A stretch of 64,000 bases of DNA, taken from the NCBI RefSeq assembly GCF_016107685.1, contig NZ_JABASY010000006.1:62001-126000 (forward strand), read 5' to 3'. The notes under the pieces were generated by a model, which saw nothing but the letters and a program-made list of their open reading frames with translations, made no database searches and had not been told where the DNA came from. Of the stretch, positions 9,046 to 17,771 are shown piece by piece (the first letter of the stretch is position 1; each line of letters opens with the position of its first letter). The position numbers were made by a program, and so were the translations under genes. The stretch is from Brevibacterium yomogidense (lineage in GTDB: Bacteria; Actinomycetota; Actinomycetes; Actinomycetales; Brevibacteriaceae).

Positions 9046-9519
9046 ATGACTGATGCAGAGCCGATCCAGGGTCCTCGCGGCGAAGACCTCTTCGACGCGA
9101 TGAACTTCCACACACGGAAGTGGGTGCGGCCGGAGGACCTCAATGCGAACGGCACGCTGTTCGGCGGCAGCCTGCTGCGGTGGATCGATGACGAGGCGGT
9201 CGTCTACGCCATGATCCAGTTGGGCAACCAGCGCATCGTCACGAAATACATCTCAGAGATCAACTTCGTGTCGTCGGCGACGCAGGGCGACATCCTCGAG
9301 ATCGGTCTGCAGGCCGTGCACTTCGGCCGCACATCGCTCACGATGCGTTGCGAGGTGCGCAACATCATCACCGGCGACACGATCCTCTCGATCGACAAGA
9401 TCGTCTTCGTGGGACTCGACGAGCACGGTGAGCCGAAGCCCCACGGCTACACCGCGATCACGTACTCGCGCGACCGCTTCCCGGAAGATCTCACGCGCCG
9501 GAAGCGTTCCATCACCTGA
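9046..9519 (+). CDS. acyl-CoA thioesterase (hotdog fold, YciA/BFIT type)
   Basis: A 157-residue single-hotdog protein. Residues 28-60 hold the signature DLNANGTLFGGSLLRWIDDEA, with the Asn/Gly/Asp residues used by YciA/acyl-CoA thioester hydrolases; the strand NFVSSATQGDILEIG follows. It would hydrolyse acyl-CoA to free acid and CoA in the cytoplasm. The start at ATG 9046 is preferred for the upstream GGAAGGAG (about 12 nt away); an in-frame ATG at 9004 would add 14 residues with a weaker site. A 9-bp direct repeat (CCTGAGGCG) overlaps the stop codon. It stands alone between the small unknown gene and the VOC gene. Confidence 0.9.
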   Translation: MTDAEPIQGPRGEDLFDAMNFHTRKWVRPEDLNANGTLFGGSLLRWIDDEAVVYAMIQLGNQRIVTKYISEINFVSSATQGDILEIGLQAVHFGRTSLTMRCEVRNIITGDTILSIDKIVFVGLDEHGEPKPHGYTAITYSRDRFPEDLTRRKRSIT

Positions 9520-9609
9520 GGCGTTGCCCTGCCTGAGGCGGCCAGGGCGGACACGCGCGAAGCGATATCAGGAGAAGCGCACCGCAAGACCTCGGCTCGC
9601 AAAGCTCTG

Positions 9610-9615
9610 TAATAT
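9610..9615 (+). promoter_or_regulatory. leaderless -10 (TAATAT) of the VOC gene
   Basis: TAATAT followed by 7 nt and the ATG at 9623; no ribosome binding site. Confidence 0.6.
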
Positions 9616-9622
9616 AGCTCAC

Positions 9623-10060
9623 ATGCCGATCGAGCTGGAGAACGTGGCCATCGCTGTCCGAGACCTCGAGGAGGCGATCGCCTTCTTCACCGACCTGGGT
9701 CTCACCGTTGCCGGTCGTGACACCGTCAAGGGTGAGTGGGCCGACGTCGCGGTGGGCCTCGACGGCAACCATGTGCACCTCGCACTGCTCGAGACACCGG
9801 ACGGCCACGGTCGTCTCGAGCTCTTCGAGTACATCCATCCTCACGCGATCGAGACGGCACCCACACAGCCGCACGAGATCGGCATGCATCGCGTCGCGTT
9901 CTCCGTCGATGACCTCGACGAAGCACTCGAGATCGCCGCGAAGCACGGCTGCCATCCGGTGCGCGGAGTCGCGAACTACGAGGATGTCTACAGGCTCACG
10001 TATGTCCGCGGTCCCAGTGGCATCCTCGTGATGCTCGCCGAGGACCTCCGCCAGCGGTGA
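9623..10060 (+). CDS. VOC (glyoxalase/bleomycin-resistance-like) protein
   Basis: A 145-residue protein with two beta-alpha-beta-beta-beta halves. The first (IELENVAIAVRDLEEAIAFF, DLGLTVAGRD) and the second (IGMHRVAFSVDDLDEALEI, followed by YVRGPSGILVMLAEDL) are typical of vicinal-oxygen-chelate enzymes. VOC proteins bind a divalent metal; candidate ligands are the His in HVHLALLE, the Glu in LELFEYIHP and the His in GMHRVAF. The reaction is not predictable: glyoxalase, dioxygenase, epimerase and drug-binding proteins share the fold. It has a leaderless start and lies 28 bp upstream of the reductase gene on the same strand, so the two may share a transcript. Confidence 0.85.
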   Translation: MPIELENVAIAVRDLEEAIAFFTDLGLTVAGRDTVKGEWADVAVGLDGNHVHLALLETPDGHGRLELFEYIHPHAIETAPTQPHEIGMHRVAFSVDDLDEALEIAAKHGCHPVRGVANYEDVYRLTYVRGPSGILVMLAEDLRQR

Positions 10061-10088
10061 CGAGGGCGAACGGAGCGAACGGGGGACG

Positions 10089-10658
10089 ATGACAGACACG
10101 CAGGGCGGCAGGTTCGTCTACGAGACGGCGACGAGCATCGACGGTTGGATCGCGGACGGGGACAACTCCTTGTCGTGGCTCTTCGCGGTGCCCGTCGAGG
10201 ACGAGGATCAGGCGAGGCTCGCACCGCTGGCTGCGCCTGTCCAGGTGATGGGGTCGACGACGTATCTCTGGGTGCTGGAGGAGATGGGTGCACTCGAGGA
10301 TCCGACGAACTGGTCGCGGGCGTTCGCTCCTGCCGAGGTCTTCGTCTTCACCTCGCGTGAACTGCCCGTTCCCGACGGAGCGAGGATCACTTTCCTCTCG
10401 GGTGACGTCGCGTCCCACCTCGGCGCACTGCGTCGCGCGGCAGACGGTGGTGACGTGTGGGTCATCGGTGGGGGAGACCTCGCTGCGCAGTTCATGGAAG
10501 CGGGCGTCCTCGACGAGGTCGTCCTGTCGGTCGCCCCCGTCATGCTGGGGTCCGGTGCTCCGCTCTTCCCGCGCCGACTCGACGCGGACCGCCTCAGCCT
10601 CGTGAGCGCGACGCGGGTGGGCGAGTTCGCCCGCCTCACCTATCGCGTCTCACCCTGA
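10089..10658 (+). CDS. RibD C-terminal/dihydrofolate reductase-like protein
   Basis: A 189-residue protein of the RibD-C (DHFR-like) family. The N-terminal strand FVYETATSIDGWIADGDNSL matches the SLDG motif of the family. GSTTYLWV (nucleotide-binding turn) and GDVWVIGGGDLAAQFMEAG, the GGG motif that contacts NADPH, follow. The C-terminus has VVLSVAPVMLGSGAPLFP. It probably reduces a pterin or flavin-like substrate with NADPH, but single-domain members are mostly uncharacterised and it is not the riboflavin enzyme itself. GGGGGA just upstream of the ATG supports the start. The gap to the next gene (10659-10789) holds nothing I recognise. Confidence 0.88.
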   Translation: MTDTQGGRFVYETATSIDGWIADGDNSLSWLFAVPVEDEDQARLAPLAAPVQVMGSTTYLWVLEEMGALEDPTNWSRAFAPAEVFVFTSRELPVPDGARITFLSGDVASHLGALRRAADGGDVWVIGGGDLAAQFMEAGVLDEVVLSVAPVMLGSGAPLFPRRLDADRLSLVSATRVGEFARLTYRVSP

Positions 10659-10789
10659 GCTGCTGCGAACCGGCTGAGAAGCCCGTTCCGCAGCGAACCC
10701 GTCCTGTCGACCGTCTCGCACAGTACGCTCCGCGCCTCTTGCCATACGGTCAGCGCTTCTTGCAGGACGCACCCGCGCCTCTAACGGCG

Positions 10790-12070
10790 TCAGCTGGGGC
10801 GGTGCTCCATCATGGTCTCTTCCAACAGCGCCTCCGCGATGGGGCGGTAGTCGATGCTGTCGTCGTACCACTCGTCGAAGTCCGCGAAGTCGCCGTCCTC
10901 CTCATAGCCGAGCTCGTCGAGCTTCGCCGTCCACGTGGCGCGGGAGTCTTCGAGCCGGTCGACGATGTCGTCGCCGATGACCCCTGATTCCACGACCTCT
11001 TCGCGCCGGTCCTCTGCGAACGCGCGGATCTCGTCCTGCAGTTCGGCGGAGGCCTCGTCGATGTCACCTCCGGACTCGTTCGCCAGCGCGATCGCGTCCA
11101 CCTTGCTGCCCACCGTCGACTCCATGCCACCGTGGAAATACGCGTCGAACGAGTCGAAGATGATCTGCTGGTACGCCAGGGGGAGCGCGTCGACGCCGGA
11201 GCCGGTGAGGATGGCGCCGCTCACGCGCGGGAAGCTGGTCTCCGTGGGGTAGCCGAGGTTCGGGGCGACCTCGAAGAAGCCGCCCTGGACGACATCGGAC
11301 AGCACCGCGAGCGTGCAGTCGATCGTCCCGCGCTGCAGCGCTTCATAGGCTTCGACTCCGGCGATCGACACGGGGGTTCCGCCCACATGGTCGACCATGT
11401 CGTTCGCCGCAGGGGACCCGACGCGCACCTGGAGTCCCTGCCAGTCGTCGAGCTCCGGTGCCGGGTCCGTGCAGACCGAGTAGTAGTTGCCGGAGGCCAT
11501 CACGGGAACCAGCGGGGTGACGCCGATGTCCTCGTACTCCGCGAGGATCTCCGGGGTGTTCCACGCGACGTCCGCTGCGACGATGTTCACGAGGACCTCA
11601 CCCAGCATGGGGGAGGAGGGGTCGCCACCCAGCAGGTCGTTGAAGGCGTTGAATGCCGGGAAACGTGCGGGATCGTACGACGGGAGGGTGAAGGCCATGT
11701 CGACGCGCCCGTCGGCCAGAGCGTCGTGGAGCTCGTCGTAGCCGGCGATCGACTGGTTCCACGCGAGGTCGACGGTGAGTTTCCCACCGGAGCGCTCCTC
11801 GACGGCCTCCTTGAAGTGGGTGCCCAGGGGTGCCTGTGGGGAATCCGGCGAGGTCGCGGGGATCTGGAAGCTGATCGTCGCCGGGTCGAGGTCCTCGACT
11901 GCCGCCGCGATCTGTTCCTCCGACGCCCCGTACTCGTATCCGTCGCCCGCTTCTCCTGCTGCGGTCTTACCGCCCGCGGTTCCCGCGCATGCGGTCACCG
12001 TGAGGCTCAGTGCCGCGAGTGCAGCGATGCCGCTGATGCGCGAAGCCGTGATCCGTCGTGCCCTTTTCAT
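10790..12070 (-). CDS. TRAP transporter substrate-binding lipoprotein (DctP-like), orphan
   Basis: A 426-residue protein with a lipoprotein signal: basic N-terminus, hydrophobic core and lipobox ending at Cys28 (LSLTVTAC). The mature part fits the TRAP DctP family: SPQAPLGTHFKEAVEERSGG, LHDALADGRVDMAFTLP, a ligand-site region DDWQGLQVRVGSP and GVEAYEALQRGTIDCTL. TRAP systems import organic acids using a sodium gradient and need DctQ and DctM membrane subunits, but neither is in the window. AAAGGTGA upstream of the ATG at 12070 supports the start. It is divergent from an acyl-CoA synthetase gene, suggesting a carboxylic acid ligand; this is inference from position only. It is long for the family, with an extended acidic C-terminus. 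Confidence 0.88.
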   Translation of the reverse strand: MKRARRITASRISGIAALAALSLTVTACAGTAGGKTAAGEAGDGYEYGASEEQIAAAVEDLDPATISFQIPATSPDSPQAPLGTHFKEAVEERSGGKLTVDLAWNQSIAGYDELHDALADGRVDMAFTLPSYDPARFPAFNAFNDLLGGDPSSPMLGEVLVNIVAADVAWNTPEILAEYEDIGVTPLVPVMASGNYYSVCTDPAPELDDWQGLQVRVGSPAANDMVDHVGGTPVSIAGVEAYEALQRGTIDCTLAVLSDVVQGGFFEVAPNLGYPTETSFPRVSGAILTGSGVDALPLAYQQIIFDSFDAYFHGGMESTVGSKVDAIALANESGGDIDEASAELQDEIRAFAEDRREEVVESGVIGDDIVDRLEDSRATWTAKLDELGYEEDGDFADFDEWYDDSIDYRPIAEALLEETMMEHRPS

Positions 12071-12159
12071 GTGTTCACCTTTGAAGAGAGTGGAAAGGGA
12101 GGGGCCGCACAAAAATGATGCGCGCCTCAGAAATGAGCCTATCAAACGATCGAATGGTC

Positions 12160-12189
12160 TTGACCGTCGTCCCACCGCGCACCTAATCT
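12160..12189 (+). promoter_or_regulatory. promoter of the acyl-CoA synthetase gene (TTGACC-18-TAATCT)
   Basis: TTGACC (12160-12165) and TAATCT (12184-12189), 18 bp apart, about 75 nt upstream of the GTG at 12268. An imperfect palindrome centred on CGATCG (about 12141-12158) lies just upstream, between the two divergent genes, and could be an operator. Confidence 0.5.
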
Positions 12190-12267
12190 GCAGGTGAGAG
12201 GCACACCGGGGTGTCAGCGCCGTGGCAACAGACCCGCAGACTCCGTGTGCCGGGGAGGCTCCGCATC

Positions 12268-13785
12268 GTGACCCAGCAATCCGTGCCCGCGCAGGAATCC
12301 GTGCCCGCAGAGGATGCACCCGCACTCGACGTGGAGGTCCGTCCGACCTTCCACGAGCAGTTCGCGCTCCTCGCGGAGACCCGTGGCGACGTCGACGCGC
12401 TCATCGATGCGACGGGGACGGTCACGTTCGCGGAGCTCGACGCGCACACGAACCGGCTCGCCCGGCTGTTCCAGGATCGCGGGGTCGCACAGGGGGACTT
12501 CGTCCTCATGTCCACGCCTGTCGGTTCGCTCATGATCCAGGCCGCGATCGCGGCCTGGAAGGTCGGTGCGGTGCCGATGCCGGTGTCCGACCGACTCGTG
12601 CAGAGCGAACTCGACGCGATCATCGAGGTGGGTGCTCCCGCTCTGGCGATCGACACGACCGATCGGACGATGGACGTCCCGCGCATCACGCATGTGCAGG
12701 ACGCGCAGGGCCTGTCCGCCGATCCTCTTCCCGCCGTCGTGTCTCCCCAGCTCAAGTCGCCCACGTCCGGTGGCAGCACGGGACGGCCGAAGCTCATTGT
12801 GTCCGGCGCCGAGGGCGACCCGACGGCGATCGCGCTGCTGGGCAGGGTGATGGGTGTGCCGGAGAACGACGTGTGCCTCATCACCGCAGCGCTCTACCAC
12901 AACGCGTCCTTCAGCAACGCGCTGGCGGCACTCACCCTGGGCAACACGACGGTGCTCATGGAGCGCTTCGACCCGGAGACGACTCTGCGCATGATCGAGC
13001 AGCACCGCGCCGGCTGGGTGTACGCGGTCCCGGCGATGATGCAGCGCATCTGGAAGCTGCCGGACGACGTGAAGTTCCGCTACGACCTGTCGTCCGTCAC
13101 GACCTTCTTCCATGTCGCGGCACCCTGCCCGCAGTGGCTGAAGAGGGCGTGGATCGACTGGCTGGGCCCGGAGGTGATCTACGAGCTGTACGGCCCGACG
13201 GAGGGCCAGGCGGCCACCGCGCTGACGGGGACGGAGTGGCTCGAGCACCCCGGTTCCGTCGGGACGGCGAAGGTGGGTGAGGTGAGCATCCGGGACGAGG
13301 CGGGTGCTCCACTGCCCGCTGGTGAGACCGGTGTGGTGTGGCTGCGTCGCGGTGTCGACGAGCCGCCGTCGTACTTCTACCTGGGTTCGGAGGCGGAGGC
13401 CGCTGAGGATCAGTGGGAGACGGTCGGTGACATCGGCTGGATGGATGCCGACGGGTACCTCTACCTGACCGACAGGCGCGGCGACATGCTGCTGGTGGGT
13501 GGCGTGAACGTGTACCCGGCGGAGGTGGAGGCGGTGAGCGACATGCATCCGGCGGTGCTCGCCTCGTGCTGTGCGGGGATCCCGGATGCGGACCTCGGAA
13601 CAGTACCCGCGCTCGTCGTGGAGACCGCGACCGGGGAGATGCCCGCCGATCTGGAGGAGCACCTCGCGGAGCACCTGTCGAAGGTGAAGCGGCCGCGGCA
13701 CATCGTGGCGACGTCCAGCCCCCTGCGTGACGCAGCGGGCAAGATCCGCAAGCGGGACATCAAGGACGAGTTCCTCACCACCTGA
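12268..13785 (+). CDS. AMP-forming acyl/aryl acid-CoA ligase family enzyme
   Basis: A 505-residue class I adenylate-forming enzyme. It carries the phosphate-binding loop TSGGSTGRPK (166-175), the A5 motif YGPTEGQ (308), the A7/A8 region GDIGWMDADGYLYLTDRRGD with hinge (about 386) and the catalytic C-terminal lysine in GKIRK (491). It would activate a carboxylic acid to its adenylate and then CoA thioester; SGGSTG in place of the commoner SSGTTG is characteristic of a subset of acid-CoA ligases. The GTG at 12268 has GGGGAGG 10 nt upstream and is preferred to the in-frame GTG at 12211. It is divergent from the TRAP-binding protein, so uptake and activation of the same acid is plausible. The substrate is unknown. 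Confidence 0.87.
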   Translation: MTQQSVPAQESVPAEDAPALDVEVRPTFHEQFALLAETRGDVDALIDATGTVTFAELDAHTNRLARLFQDRGVAQGDFVLMSTPVGSLMIQAAIAAWKVGAVPMPVSDRLVQSELDAIIEVGAPALAIDTTDRTMDVPRITHVQDAQGLSADPLPAVVSPQLKSPTSGGSTGRPKLIVSGAEGDPTAIALLGRVMGVPENDVCLITAALYHNASFSNALAALTLGNTTVLMERFDPETTLRMIEQHRAGWVYAVPAMMQRIWKLPDDVKFRYDLSSVTTFFHVAAPCPQWLKRAWIDWLGPEVIYELYGPTEGQAATALTGTEWLEHPGSVGTAKVGEVSIRDEAGAPLPAGETGVVWLRRGVDEPPSYFYLGSEAEAAEDQWETVGDIGWMDADGYLYLTDRRGDMLLVGGVNVYPAEVEAVSDMHPAVLASCCAGIPDADLGTVPALVVETATGEMPADLEEHLAEHLSKVKRPRHIVATSSPLRDAAGKIRKRDIKDEFLTT

Positions 13786-13873
13786 TGACGCCTGCTCGTC
13801 GTCACTCGCATCCTGCGGTTGCGACCCTGACGCCCCTGTCCCGCCACCCCTCGACCCCCACACGGAACCGGTC

Positions 13874-13879
13874 TAGCGT
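13874..13879 (+). promoter_or_regulatory. leaderless -10 (TAGCGT) of the MoxR-like ATPase gene
   Basis: TAGCGT, then 6 nt, then the GTG at 13886. The GGAGG immediately before the GTG is too close to act as a normal ribosome binding site. Confidence 0.6.
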
Positions 13880-13885
13880 GGAGGT

Positions 13886-15439
13886 GTGACCACCTTCGAT
13901 GAGAGCCAGGACCCAGCCGCCACCACCGCAACCGCTGCCTCTGCCGCGGACCTCACCACTGTGACCACCGCGAAGCCCACGAGCGCGACGCTGGGCGAGC
14001 TGCGCGCCGCCGGGTACGGAACCCGCACACTGCGCGAGGAGCTGCGCGACAACCTCCTCGCGAAGCTCGCCGACGGCACGGACCCCTGGCCGGGTCTCCA
14101 CGGCTTCGAGTCCACGGTGCTGCCGCAAGTGGAGCGGGCGCTGATCGCCGGTCACGACATCGTGCTCCTGGGGGAGCGCGGTCAGGGCAAGTCGCGGCTG
14201 CTGCGCGCCCTCACCGGCCTGCTGGACGAGTGGTCGCCGGCGATCGCGGACACGGACCTCTCCGAGGATCCTTTCCACCCCGTCACCGGAGGCGCCCGGG
14301 CCCGGGCGGAGCGCGAGGGCGACGCCCTCCCCGTCGTGTGGCGGCATCGTGCGGAGCGGTTCGTCGAGAAGCTCGCGACACCGGACACGTCCGTCGCGGA
14401 TGTGATCGGGGACGTCGATCCCATGCGGGTCGCGGAGGGCCGCAGCCTGGGCGACCCGGAGACCATCCACTTCGGCCTGGTGCCGCGTGCGCATCGCGGC
14501 ATCGTCGCGATCAACGAGCTGCCGGACCTCGCCGAACGCATCCAGGTGGCGCTGCTCAACGTCATGGAGGAGCGCGACGTGCAGATCCGCGGCTACGTGC
14601 TGCGGCTGCCGCTGGACGTGCTCGTCGTCGCGTCCGCGAACCCGGAGGACTACACCAACCGCGGCCGCATCATCACACCGCTCAAGGACCGGTTCGGTGC
14701 GGAGATCCGCACCCACTACCCCCTGGATCTGACCGACGAGGTGGCGGTCGTCCGCCAGGAGGCCCACCTCACCGCGGAGGTCCCGGACCACCTCATCGAG
14801 ATCCTCGCCCGGTTCACCCGCGGCCTGCGGGAATCGCCGGCGATCGACCAGTCCTCCGGTGTCTCCGCCCGCTTCACGATCGCGGCCGCGGAGACGGTCG
14901 CCGCGGCCGCTCGCCACCGTGCCACCGTCACGCACCGCAGACTGTCCGTGAGCCCCACCGCCGAGGCGTCGGCCACCTCCACAGAGCGACCCGCCGAGGA
15001 ATCGGCGGGCTCAGTGGACCCCGCCGCCGAGGCCGTGGCCCGCCCCGTGGACCTCGTCACCATCCTCGACGTGCTGCGGGGCAAGGTCGAGTTCGAGCCC
15101 GGTGAGGAGGGCCGGGAGCGGGACGTCCTCGAGTACGGCCTGCGGGTCGCGACCGCGGAAGCGGCGCGGGAACGGCTGGCCGGCATCGACCTCGGGCCCC
15201 TTGTCCTCGCCTTCGACGGCGACCGCACCCTGGTGACGGGGGAGCATGTGAGTGCGCGGGAGTTCCTCGACGAACTGCCAGAGCTGGACGACGCGGATCT
15301 CTACGACGAGATCGCGGGGCGATTGGATGCGGAGTCCGCCGGAGAGCGGGCTGCGGCGATCGAACTGGCCCTCGAGGGCCTCTACCTGTCGCGGAAGCTG
15401 TCGAAGGTGACGGGGGAAGGGCAGGCCGTCTATGGATGA
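13886..15439 (+). CDS. MoxR/ChlI-like AAA+ ATPase
   Basis: A 517-residue AAA+ protein. Walker A is GERGQGKS (96-103), Walker B and the following region GIVAINELPDLAERIQVALLN (about 205-225), and a helix-2-insert-like hairpin VQIRGYVLRLP precedes the sensor-1 segment VVASANPEDYTNRGRI. This matches the magnesium-chelatase/MoxR branch, which works as a chaperone with VWA-domain partners. An Ala/Ser/Glu/Pro-rich insert sits near residues 350-385. Its stop overlaps the start of the VWA gene by 8 bp, so the two are translationally coupled. The client and process are unknown; Mg-chelatase activity is unlikely without a BchH/CobN-type subunit nearby. Confidence 0.85.
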   Translation: MTTFDESQDPAATTATAASAADLTTVTTAKPTSATLGELRAAGYGTRTLREELRDNLLAKLADGTDPWPGLHGFESTVLPQVERALIAGHDIVLLGERGQGKSRLLRALTGLLDEWSPAIADTDLSEDPFHPVTGGARARAEREGDALPVVWRHRAERFVEKLATPDTSVADVIGDVDPMRVAEGRSLGDPETIHFGLVPRAHRGIVAINELPDLAERIQVALLNVMEERDVQIRGYVLRLPLDVLVVASANPEDYTNRGRIITPLKDRFGAEIRTHYPLDLTDEVAVVRQEAHLTAEVPDHLIEILARFTRGLRESPAIDQSSGVSARFTIAAAETVAAAARHRATVTHRRLSVSPTAEASATSTERPAEESAGSVDPAAEAVARPVDLVTILDVLRGKVEFEPGEEGRERDVLEYGLRVATAEAARERLAGIDLGPLVLAFDGDRTLVTGEHVSAREFLDELPELDDADLYDEIAGRLDAESAGERAAAIELALEGLYLSRKLSKVTGEGQAVYG

Positions 15440-17555
15440 CGAGCGTCCGGCCGGCGAGCATCCGGCCGGCGACGGATCAGCTGACGGCAGGTCAGCCGAC
15501 GACAGGTCGGTTGACGACGGGCCGGTGGGCGGCGGACCGCACGGTGCTGGTCGCGGACCACGCCGGAGCGGTGGGGGCGAGACGCGGTACGGCCGTTTCG
15601 CGGGCGGCCCGGACCCTCTCGCGCCCCCGGTGGACCTCGCGGAAGCGCTCGCATCGATGGCCGACGACGTCATGGCGGGCTACGGCCCCGACCAGGCCCT
15701 TCGGGAGTACCTGCGACGTGGCGGGGAGAACACGCGGGGGCTCGACGACCTCGCCGGCGACATCCAGCGCAAGCGCCGTTCCCTGCTGGAACGGCACGGG
15801 ATGGGCGGCACGATCGACGAGGTGAAGCGTCTCCTCGACGAGGCGGTGCTCGCTGAACGGGGACAGCTCGCCCGCGACATCACGATGGACGAGACGGACC
15901 GGACCTTCCGCGAGATGCAGATGGAGAACCTGCCGGAGTCACCTGCGGCCGCCGTGTCGGAGCTGCGCGGCTACGACTGGCAGTCCCCGCAGGCACGGGA
16001 GGCCTTCGGGCAGATCGAGGACCTGCTGGGCCGCGACATGCTCGACGCCCGGTTCCAGGGCATGAAGCAGGCGCTCGAGAACGCGACGGACGAGGACCGG
16101 GAACGGGTGCGGGACATGCTGAGCGACCTCGGCGACCTCCTGGAGAAGCGGGAGCGCGGCGAGGACACGGACGACGACTTCGCCCGCTTCATGGACGAGC
16201 ACGGGGACCTCCTGCCGGAGGGCGCCGACAACCTCGACCAGCTGGTCGACATGCTGGCGCGCAGGTCCGCCGCCGCACAGCGGATGCTCGCCTCGATGAC
16301 GGAGGAGCAGCGGGCGGAGCTCGCGGCGCTGTCGGAGCAGGCGTTCGGCTCACCGGACCTGCAGGAGCAGCTCGACCGGGTCGATCGCGGCCTGCAGGGC
16401 CTGCGCCCCGACCTCGACTGGAGCGGTGGGGAGCAGTTCGAAGGGGACGACGGCCTCGGGCTCGGTGAGGGTGCCGGCGTCCTCGAGGAACTCGCGGAGC
16501 TCGACCGGCTCGCCCACCAGCTGAGCCAGGCGTACCCGGGCGCGTCGCTCACCGACCTCGACGTCGACGGGCTGGACCGCCACCTGGGCCGCGACGCCGG
16601 CGTGGACGCGCGGACGCTGCAGGAGATCGAGGACCGGATGCGGGAGTCCGGCTTCATGCGGCGCACTGCCGACGGCGACTTGCGTCTGTCCCCGGCGGCA
16701 CTGCGGCGACTCGGCAAGACCCTGCTGCGGGACGCGGCGACGCGCCTGTCCGGGCGTGCGGGGCAGCGCGATGCGCGGCTGGCCGGGGTCGCGGGTGAGC
16801 AGACCGGGGCGACCCGTTCGTGGGAGTTCGGGGACACGGAACCGTGGGATGTGGGACGCACCGTCGGCAACGCGATCATGCGCACCGCAGCAGAGGGCGG
16901 CGACCCCACCCAGGGGGTGCGGATCCGCGTCGACGACGTCGAGGTCCGCCAGACGGAGGCGCGCACGCGAGCGGCTGTGGCCCTGCTGGTCGACGTGTCG
17001 TTCTCCATGGCGATGGAGGGGTGGTGGCTGCCGATGAAGCGGACCGCGCTCGCCCTCCACCACCTGGTGCGCACTAGGTTCCGCGGCGACGCGCTCACGC
17101 TCATCACGTTCGGGAAGCTGGCGCGGACGACGGACCTCGACGGGCTCGTGGGGCTGGGCGCGGAGTACGAGCCGGGCACCAACCTGCATCACGGGCTCAT
17201 GCTCGCCGGCGAGTTCTTCCGGAAGCACCCCACGGCGCAGCCAGTCCTGCTCATCGTCACCGACGGGGAGCCGACCGCGTACTTGACCCCGCGGGGCGAG
17301 GGCGCGTTCTCCTACCCGCCGGACTCCATCACGGTGCGGAAGACGATCGCGGAGCTCGACCGTGTGGGGAGGACGGGCGCGACGGTGACGTTCTTCCGGC
17401 TGGGCGACGACCGGGGCCTCGAGCGTTTCGTCGCCGCGATGGCCCGCCGCGTCCGCGGCACGGTCGTCGCCCCCGACCAGGACGACCTGGGATCCGCCGT
17501 GGTGGGCGAATTCATGCGGACCCGACGGCAGGGCGGAGACCAGCGGGCGGGGTGA
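15432..17555 (+). CDS. VWA-domain protein, partner of the MoxR-like ATPase
   Basis: A 707-residue protein. A disordered Gly/Asp-rich N-terminus (about 50 residues) is followed by a long, charged, mostly helical middle (about 60-470) rich in Glu/Arg/Leu. A C-terminal von Willebrand A domain begins near residue 515, with the MIDAS motif DVSFSM (Asp521), a Thr in GTNLHHG and the Asp in IVTDGEPTAYL. In MoxR-VWA pairs the VWA protein delivers clients to the ATPase for metal insertion or complex assembly. There is no signal peptide or membrane segment, so it is cytoplasmic. It overlaps the ATPase gene by 8 bp. Three 18-bp repeats straddle its stop codon. Confidence 0.85.
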   Translation: MDDERPAGEHPAGDGSADGRSADDRSVDDGPVGGGPHGAGRGPRRSGGGETRYGRFAGGPDPLAPPVDLAEALASMADDVMAGYGPDQALREYLRRGGENTRGLDDLAGDIQRKRRSLLERHGMGGTIDEVKRLLDEAVLAERGQLARDITMDETDRTFREMQMENLPESPAAAVSELRGYDWQSPQAREAFGQIEDLLGRDMLDARFQGMKQALENATDEDRERVRDMLSDLGDLLEKRERGEDTDDDFARFMDEHGDLLPEGADNLDQLVDMLARRSAAAQRMLASMTEEQRAELAALSEQAFGSPDLQEQLDRVDRGLQGLRPDLDWSGGEQFEGDDGLGLGEGAGVLEELAELDRLAHQLSQAYPGASLTDLDVDGLDRHLGRDAGVDARTLQEIEDRMRESGFMRRTADGDLRLSPAALRRLGKTLLRDAATRLSGRAGQRDARLAGVAGEQTGATRSWEFGDTEPWDVGRTVGNAIMRTAAEGGDPTQGVRIRVDDVEVRQTEARTRAAVALLVDVSFSMAMEGWWLPMKRTALALHHLVRTRFRGDALTLITFGKLARTTDLDGLVGLGAEYEPGTNLHHGLMLAGEFFRKHPTAQPVLLIVTDGEPTAYLTPRGEGAFSYPPDSITVRKTIAELDRVGRTGATVTFFRLGDDRGLERFVAAMARRVRGTVVAPDQDDLGSAVVGEFMRTRRQGGDQRAG

Positions 17556-17599
17556 GAACCAACGGCGGGGTGAGAGCCAAGGGCGGGGTGAGAGCCAGC
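17546..17599. repeat. three 18-bp repeats straddling the VWA-gene stop
   Basis: Units beginning GGCGGGGTGAGA at 17546, 17564 and 17582. The first contains the TGA at 17553-17555, and the second and third repeat the same TGA-containing sequence. Confidence 0.92.
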
Positions 17600-17611
17600 C
17601 TCACCCCGCCC
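17581..17611. terminator. bidirectional hairpin between the VWA gene and acn
   Basis: Perfect 12-bp arms GGGCGGGGTGAG and CTCACCCCGCCC with a 7-nt loop. The left arm is part of the 18-bp repeat array. It separates convergent genes; no T-run follows on either strand. Confidence 0.6.
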
Positions 17612-17733
17612 CCTGGCACCACCACTCAGGCCAGACCTTCACCATTCGGACCGGCCCGGACTGCTCGGGCCCGATAGAGGTCCTCACCTTTTCGACGGAG
17701 CCTCCTCACCCTTTTGCCGGGGTGAGACTCACG

Positions 17734-17771
17734 CTCACCCTTCCGGGTGAGCCAGTGCCTCACCCTTCCGG
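17734..17771. repeat. direct repeats straddling the acn stop
   Basis: CTCACCCTTCCGG occurs at 17734-17746 and 17759-17771, the second copy containing the acn stop (17760-17762 on the minus strand). Further imperfect CTCACC copies lie near 17690 and 17705. Confidence 0.85.
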
